In this document: positions 10,723 to 23,800 of the stretch, one piece after another | How positions within the stretch are numbered: position 1 is the first letter of the stretch | Layout: the number at the start of each line of letters is the position of its first letter | DNA from: Achatina immaculata | Lineage: Eukaryota > Mollusca > Gastropoda > Stylommatophora > Achatinidae | Direction: 5' to 3' | Length of the DNA: 64,000 nucleotides | Assembly (NCBI GenBank): GCA_009760885.1 | Contig: CM019719.1 | Location: forward strand, 30,544,084-30,608,083 | Notes under the pieces: generated by a model | Seen by the model: only the letters and a program-made list of their open reading frames with translations | Told to the model about the DNA's origin: nothing | The model's database searches: none | Program-made: the position numbers and the translations under genes

Positions 10723-11672
10723 CGCGGTGTGATCAAAAAGTATCTGGACTGATGGTATAAATTCGGAACCGACCGACACAATCGGAAAGGAATAGGCACA
10801 GGTTGGCCTTGGCACATACTGTACATGTCTTCCCAGATAGTCTGCTTTGTTTACAGTAGTGCTTTGCTCTTACGTTTCTGAATCTGTTCATCGCATTTGT
10901 CATGTCGGAAAAACTGGATCAACGAATTTGCATCAGATTTTGACGTTACGACACACATAATGTTATATATGAGAATACGCTTGGAGAAACGTGACATTTA
11001 TTTTAAAGTACGAGTACTCTATGGAAAGGATTGTATGAGTCATACGCAAGTTTATGAGTGCTATAAATGTTGTTTTTTTTAATGGCCGTAAAAGTATTGA
11101 GAGTGATTGGTAGTCTGGAACAGAGTCGCTGCAATGTCAAGACAATGCTGACTGGTTTCTTTGATTATGTTGGAATTGTGCCCCATGAATGTGCTCAATC
11201 AGGCCAGACAGTCAACAATGGACACTACCGTGAAGTTTTGCGACGCTTAATAAGGGATCCAGTTCATCATTGCATGAAAGTGGCGAGTGGCGACTCTGCC
11301 TTGATAACGCGCCTGGCCACGCATCGCAACTTGTGCAGCTGTTTCTTGCTAAGAACAGCGTTCCACAGGTCCAACAGCCAGCATATTTGTCTGATATCCC
11401 TTACTGTGACTTTTTGTTACTCCAGAAAATAAAATACAATTTGAAAGGAAAAAGATGACGGGATATCGAGGAGATAATAACAGAATGCGACGAAGGGCTG
11501 TTATTCATATCAGCAGATGACTTCAAAAGATGCTTCGAGCAGTGGAAACGGTGCTAGGCTAAGAGTGCTGCTTCGGAAGAGGACTGTTTCGAAGGTGACT
11601 AAATTACAGATCGGTGGCTCTTGTACTTTTTTTTAAAAATAAGCCCAGTCCGAATACTTTTTGATCACATAG
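10723..11672 (+). mobile_element. Mariner-type transposon, internally deleted
   Basis: A 24-bp terminal inverted repeat with two mismatches lies at 10728-10751 and 11646-11669 (TGTGATCAAAAAGTAT then 8 bases). TA flanks the element at 10721-10722 and 11673-11674. At about 950 bp it is shorter than a full mariner. It differs from the element at 6348-7671 in inverted repeats and transposase, so it is a separate family. Confidence 0.8.
10897..11560 (+). pseudogene. Mariner transposase remnant (D34D end)
   Basis: Three out-of-frame pieces remain. An N-terminal piece starts at about 10897. A middle piece contains MLTGFFDYVGIVPHE, the conserved block before the second Asp. A C-terminal piece contains LCLDNAPGHAS (second Asp) and SDIPYCDFLLLQKIK (third Asp) with 34 residues between them, followed by IEEIITE and DDFKRCFEQWKRC. 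The block with the first catalytic Asp is missing, so the protein is inactive. Confidence 0.8.
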
Positions 11673-11964
11673 TACATCACAAATGAAACAAAAAGCACTG
11701 TACAACTCGACCTTTCTCTCATCTCTGTGCTATCAGTGTCAAAAGTGAACACAAACAGCTAAGAATAAATGGAAGTCATCACTATAAAAATGAGATTTTG
11801 AGGAGAATACTAAATATATCAAAGAGGAGGCATAATCAGAAATAACACTATTAGGCCATGGTTACACACCAGTATTTTACCACAATAAGTCAAACTGTTG
11901 GCCACGTTACACGTCTACCGCCAGACAGTATAACACAGAAAGCATTCACTCTAGTATCTGTTGG

Positions 11965-11996
<32 letters not shown>
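11673..11996. other. Spacer related to 61.4-61.6 kb, ending in (AG)n
   Basis: The stretch at about 11885-11965 (CCGCCAGACAGTATAACACA and flanks) has a diverged counterpart at about 61500-61580. It leads into an (AG)n tract at 11968-11997. The relation is discussed under findings. Confidence 0.5.
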
Positions 11997-11997
<1 letters not shown>

Positions 11998-12000
<3 letters not shown>

Positions 12001-12922
12001 ATTGATTGATTGATTGATTGACTGATTGATCTTTATTTCAAAAGGGTTAAGAATTGAGCACGCAGGCCCGTCTGACATTCTGCCCTTTATCTTACATCTT
12101 TCACTCTATTCCAGACATTCTACAAATATGCTGTTCATGTAACAAACATAATTAACATTGAAGCTGAGAGACATAAAATAAAATATAACATTTACGTTTC
12201 GCTCTGAAACATTCACTCATAATGACTATCTACAAAACAAAAATTTCGGGACTATTTAGAAAACAACTGTATTCGGTGTCTGTAAGAGCAGTTTAAGATA
12301 ACTTTTAAGTTTTATAATTCATGGAGACATGTTGTTGACATCAAATAGAAATTGGGAAAGCTTGTAGTTGTGGGAAGAAGTATAATTTATATTTTTTATA
12401 CAGGATGGAAGGATATTCCAAAGATGAGCAGCAGAATAACTAAAGCTTTTCTTGTAAAGATCAAGTCTAGGTTTTGGAAGACATATGTTGTTCAACCGTT
12501 GTCAGCACTTTGGGATAAATTTAAACAGGTTCCATAGATAAGGCGGGGTATGCCGTGAAAGAATTTGATGTACTAACTTGGCTTTGTTGAAGAGGAACCT
12601 GTTCTTAAAAGGCAGTATTTTTATACGTTTATGTTGGTTAGTTGTTTGTGCTTGATCTTTGTCACTAAGAAGCTTTACTGCTCGCTTTTGGAATGAGCAT
12701 AGCCTCTTTGTTTTTGTCACTGAACAACCATCACAGACTGTTGAGCAATAGTCTAAATGTGTTTGTATATGAGATATGTAGTATGTCTGCCTAATGTCTT
12801 GATCGATGAAGTGCTTAATTTTGGCTAACTGGTATACTTTTTGTGCGATGAGTTTTGTTAGACATTGTACATGAGAGTTCCAGGTCAGATGTTGGTCAAT
12901 AATAAGACCTAGTATTTTGTGC

Positions 12923-12923
<1 letters not shown>
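11998..12923 (-). pseudogene. LINE-F (CR1/Jockey-like) 3' part with AATC tail
   Basis: On the minus strand the element reads LGLIIDQHLTWNSHV, KVYQLAKIKHFIDQDIRQTY, a DYCS segment, then KRLCSFQKRAVKLLSDKDQ and LPKPRLDLYKKSF. This is the post-catalytic thumb region and C-terminus of a CR1/Jockey-type reverse transcriptase, in several frames. It ends in an (AATC)n tail, seen on + as GATTGATTGATTGATT at about 11999-12030. Both flanks are (AG)n tracts (11968-11997 and 12925-12983), suggesting insertion into a GA microsatellite. Its 5' part (from 12787) is included in the tandem duplication carrying exon 1. Confidence 0.75.
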
Positions 12924-12924
<1 letters not shown>

Positions 12925-12973
<49 letters not shown>

Positions 12974-12983
12974 GGAAAGAGAG
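12925..12983. repeat. (GA)n tract, repeated at about 14815-14872
   Basis: Pure then slightly interrupted GA dinucleotide run on the right flank of LINE-F. It is present in both copies of the 1.89-kb duplication. Confidence 0.9.
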
Positions 12984-13643
12984 ATGCCGCCCAATGAAGA
13001 GGTAGAGAGAGGAAATTACATAAATCTTAAGTATCCCATTATATAAAGCAAACCCTCAAGCCCTATGGAAACATCTGTTTGTCCCCCTCAACACTGAAAG
13101 AGGAGACAAAACAAGACAAGAAAAAAAGAAGAAATCATGCAATATACATAATATAGAGAACGCCAATAAATAATACAGACAGACCATATCAAGAGATGAA
13201 CAGAAGGAAATATGCTCAAGATGAAGGTCAAAACAGATTCACTGGAATCAATATTCAGTATAAAGATGCCACAGGCGGTGATTACAATATGAACAATATT
13301 TTTCTTTTCATTCACGTGAACTTCGTCTTCGAAAAACTGAACATTAGACAATACACGCATTTATTGACAAAAATTGCAAGAAGAAAGCCAGTGTAGGCAA
13401 CTCATGGAGATCTACGTTTCCCTGCAGGGAAAGACAACGAATGTAGTAGTTTTAAGACAGCAGTTTTGATTGCAAGCCAAGACCAGTACGTTGGGCTTAA
13501 GACAAAATATGACCTGCCAAGCCAGGTTCACTAAATATTCAAAAGGGAAGAGCAGCCTCTTACGGCACACAGTCTTTGATCCTTGCTAAAATAACTGCGG
13601 ACGTTTCCCGTTGCTGACGTTACAGTGTCTTCTTGTACAGAAA

Positions 13644-13733
13644 ATGGACGGGGCCGTTATTCGCCTGCTATTTTTCAGCTTATTTCTATGTGCTACAGTG
13701 CTGTATCCAGGAACTGCTACTGTAAACAACCAG
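13644..13733 (+). CDS. Gene 1 exon 1, upstream duplicate
   Basis: Thirty codons from ATG at 13644 (context AAAATGG, A at -3 and G at +4) to a GTTAGT donor at 13734. The peptide starts MDGAVIRLLFFSLFLCATVL and is hydrophobic with a plausible cleavage site after PGTA. It is identical to the exon at 15533. A pyrimidine tract ending in TACAG sits three bases before the ATG, so an upstream noncoding exon splicing here is possible. Either copy could serve as the first coding exon. Confidence 0.65.
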
Positions 13734-14813
13734 GTTAGTGAGTTTCTTTCGTGCCCGAGATCATTATAGACAGCTACTGAACAGTTAAAGAAAGAATAGG
13801 AAGTTTAAGAAAAAAAAAGGGGGGAGGGGGTGTATAAATGTAATATCAATATTTATGCCTTAGATTTGAAAATGTTTCTTTTCCACATTGACAAAATTTA
13901 AGATCTTAATGATCCTAAGGTTTAAGACATTGATCTTGAATATTTAATCAATATATAAATTAAAATGCGTGACATGAATTCATCAAGTGGTGCTTGTACG
14001 TTATTGTGTAGTGATGTATTAATTCATCACGTGGTGCTTGTAAGTTATTGTGTAGTGATGTATTAATTCATCACGTGGTGCTTGTAAGTTATTGTGTAGT
14101 GATGTATTGAGAGAAAATGGAATGTTTAAAACGGCCTGTCCTTATTCTTTGTCTATTTCTGCCATGTCTGGGATCGTATCTTTGTCTATTTCTGCCAGGT
14201 CTGAGATTGTATATTTGTCTATTTCTGCCATGTCTGGGATCGTATCTTTGTCTATTTCTGCCATGTCTGAGATTGTATATTTGTCTATTTCTGCCATGTC
14301 TGGGATCGTATCTTTGTCTATTTATGTCAGGTCTGAGATTGTATCTTTGTCTATTTCTGCATGTCCGAGATTTTATCTTTGTCTATTTCTGCATGTCTGA
14401 GATCTTATCTTTGTCTATTTCTGCCATGTCTGAGATCGTATCTTTGTCTATTTCTGCATGTCTGAGATCTTATCTTTGTCTATTTCTGCATGTCTGAGAT
14501 CTTATCTTTGTCTATTTCTGCATGTCTGAGATCTTATCTTTGTCTATTTCTGCATGTCTGAGATCTTATCTTTGTCTATTTCTGCCATGTCTGAGATCGT
14601 ATCTTTGTCTATTTCTGCATGTCTGAGATCTTATCTTTGTCTATTTCTGCATGTCTGAGATCTATCTTTGTCTATTTCTGCCTAATGTCTTGATCGATGA
14701 AGTGCTTAATTTTGGCTAACTGGTATACTTTTTGTGCGATGAGTTTTGTTAGACATTGTACATGAGAGTTCCAGGTCAGATGTTGGTCAATAATAAGACC
14801 TAGTATTTTGTGC

Positions 14814-14862
<49 letters not shown>

Positions 14863-17800
14863 GGAAAGAGAGATGCCGCCCAATGAAGAGGTAGAGAGAG
14901 GAAATTACATAAATCTTAAGTATCCCATTATATAAAGCAAACCCTCAAGCCCTATGGAAACATCTGTTTGTCCCCCTCAACACTGAAAGAGGAGACAAAA
15001 CAAGACAAGAAAAAAAGAAGAAATCATGCAATATACATAATATAGAGAACGCCAATAAATAATACAGACAGACCATATCAAGAGATGAACAGAAGGAAAT
15101 ATGCTCAAGATGAAGGTCAAAACAGATTCACTGGAATCAATATTCAGTATAAAGATGCCACAGGCGGTGATTACAATATGAACAATATTTTTCTTTTCAT
15201 TCACGTGAACTTCGTCTTCGAAAAACTGAACATTAGACAATACACGCATTTATTGACAAAAATTGCAAGAAGAAAGCCAGTGTAGGCAACTCATGGAGAT
15301 CTACGTTTCCCTGCAGGGAAAGACAACGAATGTAGTAGTTTTAAGACAGCAGTTTTGATTGCAAGCCAAGACCAGTACGTTGGGCTTAAGACAAAATATG
15401 ACCTGCCAAGCCAGGTTCACTAAATATTCAAAAGGGAAGAGCAGCCTCTTACGGCACACAGTCTTTGATCCTTGCTAAAATAACTGCGGACGTTTCCCGT
15501 TGCTGACGTTACAGTGTCTTCTTGTACAGAAAATGGACGGGGCCGTTATTCGCCTGCTATTTTTCAGCTTATTTCTATGTGCTACAGTGCTGTATCCAGG
15601 AACTGCTACTGTAAACAACCAGGTTAGTGAGTTTCTTTCGTGCCCGAGATCATTATAGACAGCTACTGAACAGTTAAAGAAAGAATAGGAAGTTTAAGAA
15701 AAAAAAAAGGGGGGAGGGGGTGTATAAATGTAATATCAATATTTATGCCTTAGATTTGAAAATGTTTCTTTTCCACATTGACAAAATTTAAGATCTTAAT
15801 GATCCTAAGGTTTAAGACATTGATCTTGAATATTTAATCAATATATAAATTAAAATGCGTGACATGAATTCATCAAGTGGTGCTTGTACGTTATTGTGTA
15901 GTGATGTATTAATTCATCACGTGGTGCTTGTAAGTTATTGTGTAGTGATGTATTAATTCATCACGTGGTGCTTGTAAGTTATTGTGTAGTGATGTATTGA
16001 GAGAAAATGGAATGTTTAAAACGGCCTGTCCTTATTCTTTGTCTATTTCTGCCATGTCTGGGATCGTATCTTTGTCTATTTCTGCCAGGTCTGAGATTGT
16101 ATATTTGTCTATTTCTGCCATGTCTGGGATCGTATCTTTGTCTATTTCTGCCATGTCTGAGATTGTATATTTGTCTATTTCTGCCATGTCTGGGATCGTA
16201 TCTTTGTCTATTTATGTCAGGTCTGAGATTGTATCTTTGTCTATTTCTGCCATGTCTGAGATCGTATCTTTGCTTATTTTTGCCATGTCTGAGATCGTAT
16301 CTTTGTCTACTTCTGCCATGCCTGGGATCGTATCTTTGCTTATTTCTGCCATGTCTGGAATCGTTTCTTTGCTTATTTCTGCCATGTCTGGAATCGTTTC
16401 TTTGCCTATTTCTGCCATGTCTGAGATCGTATCTTTGCCTATTTCTGCCATGTCTGAGATCGTATCTTTGTCTATTTCTGCCATGTCTGGGATCGTATCT
16501 TTGTCTATTTCTGCCATGTCTGGGATCGTATCTTTGTCTATTTCTGCCATGTCTGGGATCGTATCTTTGTCTATTTCTGCTATGTCTGAGATCGTATCTT
16601 TGCTTATTTTTGCCATGTCTGAGATCGTATCTTGTCTATTTCTGTCATGTCTGAGATCGTATCTTGTCTATTTCTGCATGTCTGAGATCGTATCTTTGCC
16701 TATTTCTGCCATGTCTGGAATCGTTTCTTTGCTTATTTCTGCCATGTCTGAGATTGTATATTTGTCTATTTCTGCCATGTCTGAGATTGTATATTTGTCT
16801 ATTTCTGACATGTCTGAGATCGCATCTTTGTCTATTTCTGCCAGGTCTGAGATCGTATCTTGTCTATTTCTGCCAGGTCTGAGATCGTATCTTTGCCTAT
16901 TTCTGCCAGGTCTGAGATCGTATCTTTGCTTATTTCCGCCATGTCTGGGATCGTATCTTTGCTTATTTCTGCATGTCTGAGATCGTATCTTGTCTATTTC
17001 TGCATGTCTGAGATCGTATCTTGTCTATTTCTGACATGTCTGAGATCGTATCTTGTCTATTTCTGACATGTCTGAGATCATATCTTTGTCTATTTCTGCC
17101 ATGTCTGAGATCGCATCTTTGTCTATTTCTGCCAGGTCTGAGATTGTATATTTGTCTATTTCTGCCATGTCTGAGATTGTATATTTGTCTATTTCTGCCA
17201 TGTCTGAGATTGTATATTTGTCTATTTCTGCCATGTCTGAGATTGTATATTTGTCTATTTCTGACATGTCTGAGATCATATCTTTGTCTATTTCTGTCAT
17301 GTCTGAGATCGTATCTTGTCTATTTCTGTCATGTCTGAGATCGCATCTTTGTCTATTTCTGCCATGTCTGGATCGTATCTTTGCTATTTCTGCCATGTCT
17401 GAGATCGTATCTTTGCCTATTTCTGCCAGCCATGTCTGGAATCGTTTCTTTGCCTATTTCTGCCGGGTCTGAGGTCGTATCTTTGTCTATTTCTGCCATG
17501 TCTGAGATTGTATATTTGTCTATTTCTGCCATGTCTGAGATTGTATCTTTGTCTACTTCTGCCATGCCTGGGATCGTATCTTTGTCTATTTCTGTCATGT
17601 CTAGGATCGTATCTTTGCCTATTTCTGCCATGTCTGAATCGTTTCTTTGTCTATTTCTGACATGTCTGAGATCATATCTTTGTCTATTTCTGCCAGCCAT
17701 GTCTGGAATCGTTTCTTTGTCTATTTCTGACATGTCTGAGATCGTATCTTGTCTATTTCTGTCATGTCTAGGATCGTATCTTTGCTATTTCTGCCATGTC

Positions 17801-20800
17801 TGAATCGTTTCTTTGCCTATTTCTGCCGGGTCTGAGGTCGTATCTTTGTCTATTTCTGTCATGTCTGAGATCGTATCTTGTCTATTTCTGCATGTCTGAG
17901 ATCATATCTTTGTCTATTTCTGACATGTCTGAGATCGTATCTTGTCTATTTCTGACATGTCTGAGATCGTATCTTTGCCTATTTCTGCCATGTCTGAGAT
18001 CATATCTTTGTCTATTTCTGTCATGTCTGAGATCGTATCTTTGCTTATTTCTGCCATGTCTGGATCGTATCTTTGTCTATTTCTGTCATGTCTGAGATCA
18101 TATCTTTGTCTATTTCTGCCATGTCTGAGATCTTATCTTTGTCTATTTCTGTCATGTCTAGGATCGTATCTTTGCTTATTTCTGCCATGTCTGAGATTGT
18201 ATATTTGTCTATTTCTGTCATGTCTGAGATCGTATCTTTGCCTATTTCTGCCAGGTCTGAGATCGTATCTTGTCTATTTCTGCCATGTCTGGAATCGTTT
18301 CTTTGCCTATTTCTGCCATGTCTGGAATCGTTTCTTTGTCTATTTCTGACATGTCTGAGATCTTATCTTTGTCTATTTCTGTCATGTCTGAGATCGTATC
18401 TTTGTCTACTTCTGCCATGCCTGGGATCGTATCTTTGTCTATTTCTGACATGTCTGAGATCGCATCTTTGTCTATTTCTGCCAGGTCTGAGATTGTATAT
18501 TTGCTTATTTCTGCCATGTCTGAGATCGTATCTTTGTCTATTTCTGCCATGTCTGGGATCGTATCTTTGCTTATTTCTGCATGTCTGAGATCTTATCTTT
18601 GTCTATTTCTGCATGTCTGAGATCTTATCTTTGTCTATTTCTGCCATGTCTGAGATCGTATCTTTGCCTATTTCTGCCATGTCTGAGATCGTATCTTTGT
18701 CTATTTCTGCTATGTCTGAGATCGTATCTTTGCTTATTTCTGCCATGTCTGGAATCGTTTCTTTGCTTATTTCTGCCATGTCTGAGATCGTATCTTTGTC
18801 TATTTCTGCCAGCCATGTCTGGAATCGTTTCTTTGCTTATTTCTGCCATGTCTGAGATCGTATCTTTGCCTATTTCTGCCGGGTCTGAGGTCGTATCTTT
18901 GTCTATTTCTGCCATGTCTGAGATCGTATCTTTGTCTATTTCTGTCATGTCTGAGATCGTATCTTTGTCTATTTCTGCCATGTCTGAGATCGTATCTTTG
19001 TCTATTTCTGCCATGTCTGAGATCGTATCTTTGCTTATTTCTGCCATGTCTGAGATCGTATCTTTGTCTATTTCTGCCATGTCTGGAATCGTTTCTTTGC
19101 TTATTTCTGCCATGTCTGGAATCGTTTCTTTGTCTATTTCTGCCATGTCTGAGATCGTATCTTTGTCTATTTCTGCCATGTCTGAGATCGTATCTTTGCT
19201 TATTTCCGCCATGTCTGGGATCGTATCTTTGTCTATTTCTGCCATGTCTGGGATCGTATCTTTGCCTATTTCTGCCATGTCTGAGATTGTATCTTTGTCT
19301 ATTTCTGCCATGTCTGAGATCGTATCTTTGCTTATTTTTGCCATGTCTGAGATCGTATCTTTGTCTACTTCTGCCATGCCTGGGATCGTATCTTTGCTTA
19401 TTTCTGCCATGTCTGGAATCGTTTCTTTGCTTATTTCTGCCATGTCTGGAATCGTTTCTTTGCCTATTTCTGCCATGTCTGAGATCGTATCTTTGCCTAT
19501 TTCTGCCATGTCTGAGATCGTATCTTTGTCTATTTCTGCCGTGTCTGAGATCGTATCTTTGTCTATTTCTGCCATGTCTGAGATCGTATCTTTGTCTATT
19601 TCTGCCATGTCTGAGATCGCATCTTTGTCTATTTCTGACATGTCTGAGATCGTATCTTTGCCTATTTCTGCCAGGTCTGAGATCGTATCTTTGTCTATTT
19701 CTGCCATGTCTGAGATCGCATCTTTGTCTATTTCTGCCATGTCTGAGATCGTATCTTTGTCTATTTCTGTCATGTCTGGGATCGTATCTTTGCCTATTTC
19801 TGCCATGTCTGAGATTGTATCTTTGTCTATTTCTGCCATGTCTGAGATCGTATCTTTGCTTATTTTTGCCATGTCTGAGATCGTATCTTTGTCTACTTCT
19901 GCCATGCCTGGGATCGTATCTTTGCTTATTTCTGCCATGTCTGGAATCGTTTCTTTGCTTATTTCTGCCATGTCTGGAATCGTTTCTTTGCCTATTTCTG
20001 CCATGTCTGAGATCGTATCTTTGTCTATTTCTGCCATGTCTGAGATCGTATCTTTGTCTATTTCTGCCATGTCTGAGATCGTATCTTTGTCTATTTCTGC
20101 CATGTCTGAGATCGTATCTTTGTCTATTTCTGCCATGTCTGAGATCGCATCTTTGTCTATTTCTGACATGTCTGAGATCGTATCTTTGCCTATTTCTGCC
20201 AGGTCTGAGATCGTATCTTTGTCTATTTCTGCCATGTCTGAGATCGCATCTTTGTCTATTTCTGCCATGTCTGAGATCGTATCTTTGTCTATTTCTGTCA
20301 TGTCTAGGATCGTATCTTTGTCTATTTCTGCCATGTCTGAGATCTTATCTTTGTCTATTTCTGCCATGTCTGAGATCGTATCTTTGCTTATTTCTGCCAT
20401 GTCTGAGATCGTATCTTTGTCTATTTCTGCCATGTCTGGGATCGTATCTTTGCTTATTTCTGCATGTCTGAGATCTTATCTTTGTCTATTTCTGCATGTC
20501 TGAGATCTTATCTTTGTCTATTTCTGCCATGTCTGAGATCGTATCTTTGCCTATTTCTGCCATGTCTGAGATCGTATCTTTGTCTATTTCTGCTATGTCT
20601 GAGATCGTATCTTTGCTTATTTCTGCCATGTCTGGAATCGTTTCTTTGCTTATTTCTGCCATGTCTGAGATCGTATCTTTGTCTATTTCTGCCAGCCATG
20701 TCTGGAATCGTTTCTTTGCTTATTTCTGCCATGTCTGAGATCGTATCTTTGCCTATTTCTGCCGGGTCTGAGGTCGTATCTTTGTCTATTTCTGCCATGT

Positions 20801-23800
20801 CTGAGATCGTATCTTTGTCTATTTCTGTCATGTCTGAGATCGTATCTTTGTCTATTTCTGCTATGTCTGAGATCGTATCTTTGCCTATTTCTGCCATGTC
20901 TGAGATCATATCTTTGTCTATTTCTGCATGTCTGAGATCGTATCTTTGCTTATTTCTGCCATGTCTGAGATCGTATCTTTGTCTATTTCTGCCATGTCTG
21001 GAATCGTTTCTTTGCTTATTTCTGCCATGTCTGGAATCGTTTCTTTGTCTATTTCTGCCATGTCTGAGATCGTATCTTTGTCTATTTCTGCCATGTCTGA
21101 GATCGTATCTTTGCTTATTTCCGCCATGTCTGGGATCGTATCTTTGTCTATTTCTGCCATGTCTGAGATCGTATCTTTGTCTATTTCTGCCATGTCTGAG
21201 ATCGTATCTTTGCTATTTCTGCCATGTCTGAGATCGTATCTTTGTCTATTTCTGCCATGTCTGGGATCGTATCTTTGCCTATTTCTGCCATGTCTGAGAT
21301 TGTATCTTTGTCTATTTCTGCCATGTCTGAGATCGTATCTTTGCTTATTTTTGCCATGTCTGAGATCGTATCTTTGTCTACTTCTGCCATGCCTGGGATC
21401 GTATCTTTGCTTATTTCTGCCATGTCTGGAATCGTTTCTTTGCTTATTTCTGCCATGTCTGGAATCGTTTCTTTGCCTATTTCTGCCATGTCTGAGATCG
21501 TATCTTTGCCTATTTCTGCCATGTCTGAGATCGTATCTTTGTCTATTTCTGCCATGTCTGGGATCGTATCTTTGTCTATTTCTGCCATGTCTGGGATCGT
21601 ATCTTTGTCTATTTCTGCCATGTCTGGGATCGTATCTTTGTCTATTTCTGCTATGTCTGAGATCGTATCTTTGCTTATTTTTGCCATGTCTGAGATCGTA
21701 TCTTTGCTTATTTCTGCATGTCTGAGATCGTATCTTTGTCTATTTCTGTCATGTCTGGGATCGTATCTTTGCCTATTTCTGCCATGTCTGGAATCGTTTC
21801 TTTGCTTATTTCTGCATGTCTGAGATCGTATCTTTGTCTATTTCTGCCATGTCTGAGATTGTATCTTTGTCTACTTCTGCCATGCCTGGGATCGTATCTT
21901 TGTCTATTTCTGCTATGTCTGAGATCGCATCTTTGTCTATTTCTGCCAGGTCTGAGATCGTATCTTTGCCTATTTCTGCCAGGTCTGAGATCGTATCTTT
22001 GTCTATTTCTGTCATGTCTAGGATCGTATCTTTGTCTATTTCTGCCATGTCTGAGATCTTATCTTTGTCTATTTCTGCCATGTCTGAGATCGTATCTTTG
22101 CTTATTTCTGCCATGTCTGAGATCGTATCTTTGTCTATTTCTGCCATGTCTGGGATCGTATCTTTGCTTATTTCTGCATGTCTGAGATCTTATCTTTGTC
22201 TATTTCTGCATGTCTGAGATCTTATCTTTGTCTATTTCTGCCATGTCTGAGATCGTATCTTTGCCTATTTCTGCCATGTCTGAGATCGTATCTTTGTCTA
22301 TTTCTGCTATGTCTGAGATCGTATCTTTGCTTATTTCTGCCATGTCTGGAATCGTTTCTTTGCTTATTTCTGCCATGTCTGAGATCGTATCTTTGTCTAT
22401 TTCTGCCAGCCATGTCTGGAATCGTTTCTTTGCTTATTTCTGCCATGTCTGAGATCGTATCTTTGCCTATTTCTGCCGGGTCTGAGGTCGTATCTTTGTC
22501 TATTTCTGCCATGTCTGAGATCGTATCTTTGTCTATTTCTGTCATGTCTGAGATCGTATCTTTGTCTATTTCTGCTATGTCTGGGATCGTATCTTTGCCT
22601 ATTTCTGCCATGTCTGAGATCGTATCTTTGTCTATTTCTGCCATGTCTGAGATCGTATCTTTGCTTATTTCTGCCATGTCTGAGATCGTATCTTTGTCTA
22701 TTTCTGCCATGTCTGGAATCGTTTCTTTGCTTATTTCTGCCATGTCTGGAATCGTTTCTTTGTCTATTTCTGCCATGTCTGAGATCGTATCTTTGTCTAT
22801 TTCTGCCATGTCTGAGATCGTATCTTTGCTTATTTCCGCCATGTCTGGGATCGTATCTTTGTCTATTTCTGCCATGTCTGAGATCGTATCTTTGTCTATT
22901 TCTGCCATGTCTGAGATCGTATCTTTGTCTATTTCTGCTATGTCTGAGATCGTATCTTTGTCTATTTCTGCCATGTCTGGGATCGTATCTTTGCCTATTT
23001 CTGCCATGTCTGAGATTGTATCTTTGTCTATTTCTGCCATGTCTGAGATCGTATCTTTGCTTATTTTTGCCATGTCTGAGATCGTATCTTTGTCTACTTC
23101 TGCCATGCCTGGGATCGTATCTTTGCTTATTTCTGCCATGTCTGGAATCGTTTCTTTGCTTATTTCTGCCATGTCTGGAATCGTTTCTTTGCCTATTTCT
23201 GCCATGTCTGAGATCGTATCTTTGCCTATTTCTGCCATGTCTGAGATCGTATCTTTGTCTATTTCTGCCATGTCTGGGATCGTATCTTTGTCTATTTCTG
23301 CCATGTCTGGGATCGTATCTTTGTCTATTTCTGCCATGTCTGGGATCGTATCTTTGTCTATTTCTGCTATGTCTGAGATCGTATCTTTGCTTATTTTTGC
23401 CATGTCTGAGATCGTATCTTTGCTATTTCTGCCATGTCTGAGATCTATCTTTGTCTATTTCTGCATGTCTGAGATCGTATCTTTGCTTATTTCTGCCATG
23501 TCTGGAATCGTTTCTTTGCTTATTTCTGCATGTCTGAGATCTTATCTTTGTCTATTCTGCCATGTCTGAGATTGTATCTTTGTCTACTTCTGCCATGCCT
23601 GGGATCGTATCTTTGTCTATTTCTGCTATGTCTGAGATCGCATCTTTGTCTATTTCTGCCAGGTCTGAGATCGTATCTTTGCCTATTTCTGCCAGGTCTG
23701 AGATCGTATCTTTGCTTATTTCCGCCATGTCTGGGATCGTATCTTTGTCTATTTCTGCCATGTCTGAGATCGTATCTTTGTCTATTTCTGCCATGTCTGA

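Larger units (their letters stand above)
12787..14677. repeat. 1.89-kb tandem duplication, left copy
   Basis: This block is repeated from 14678 with an offset of 1889-1891 bp and only single-base differences until about 14358/16248. It includes the 5' end of LINE-F, the (GA)n tract, the region upstream of exon 1, exon 1 itself (13644-13733), a 44-bp x3 repeat and the start of the 33-bp array. The junction at 14677/14678 lies inside a 33-bp unit, with short shared sequence TCTG. Confidence 0.92.

Noticed and set aside
13196..13396. 66-codon frame (NRRKYAQDEGQNRF) repeated at 15085-15285 as a conserved gene
   Set aside because: It is identical in both places only because the whole 1.89-kb block is duplicated; duplication alone is not evidence for coding.
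18581..20503. A 640-codon open frame (MSEIVSLSISA repeats) as a repetitive structural or collagen-like protein gene
   Set aside because: The frame follows solely from a 33-bp stop-free unit; overlapping frames of similar length exist on both strands, variants include frame-shifting 32-bp units, and the region is inside an intron.
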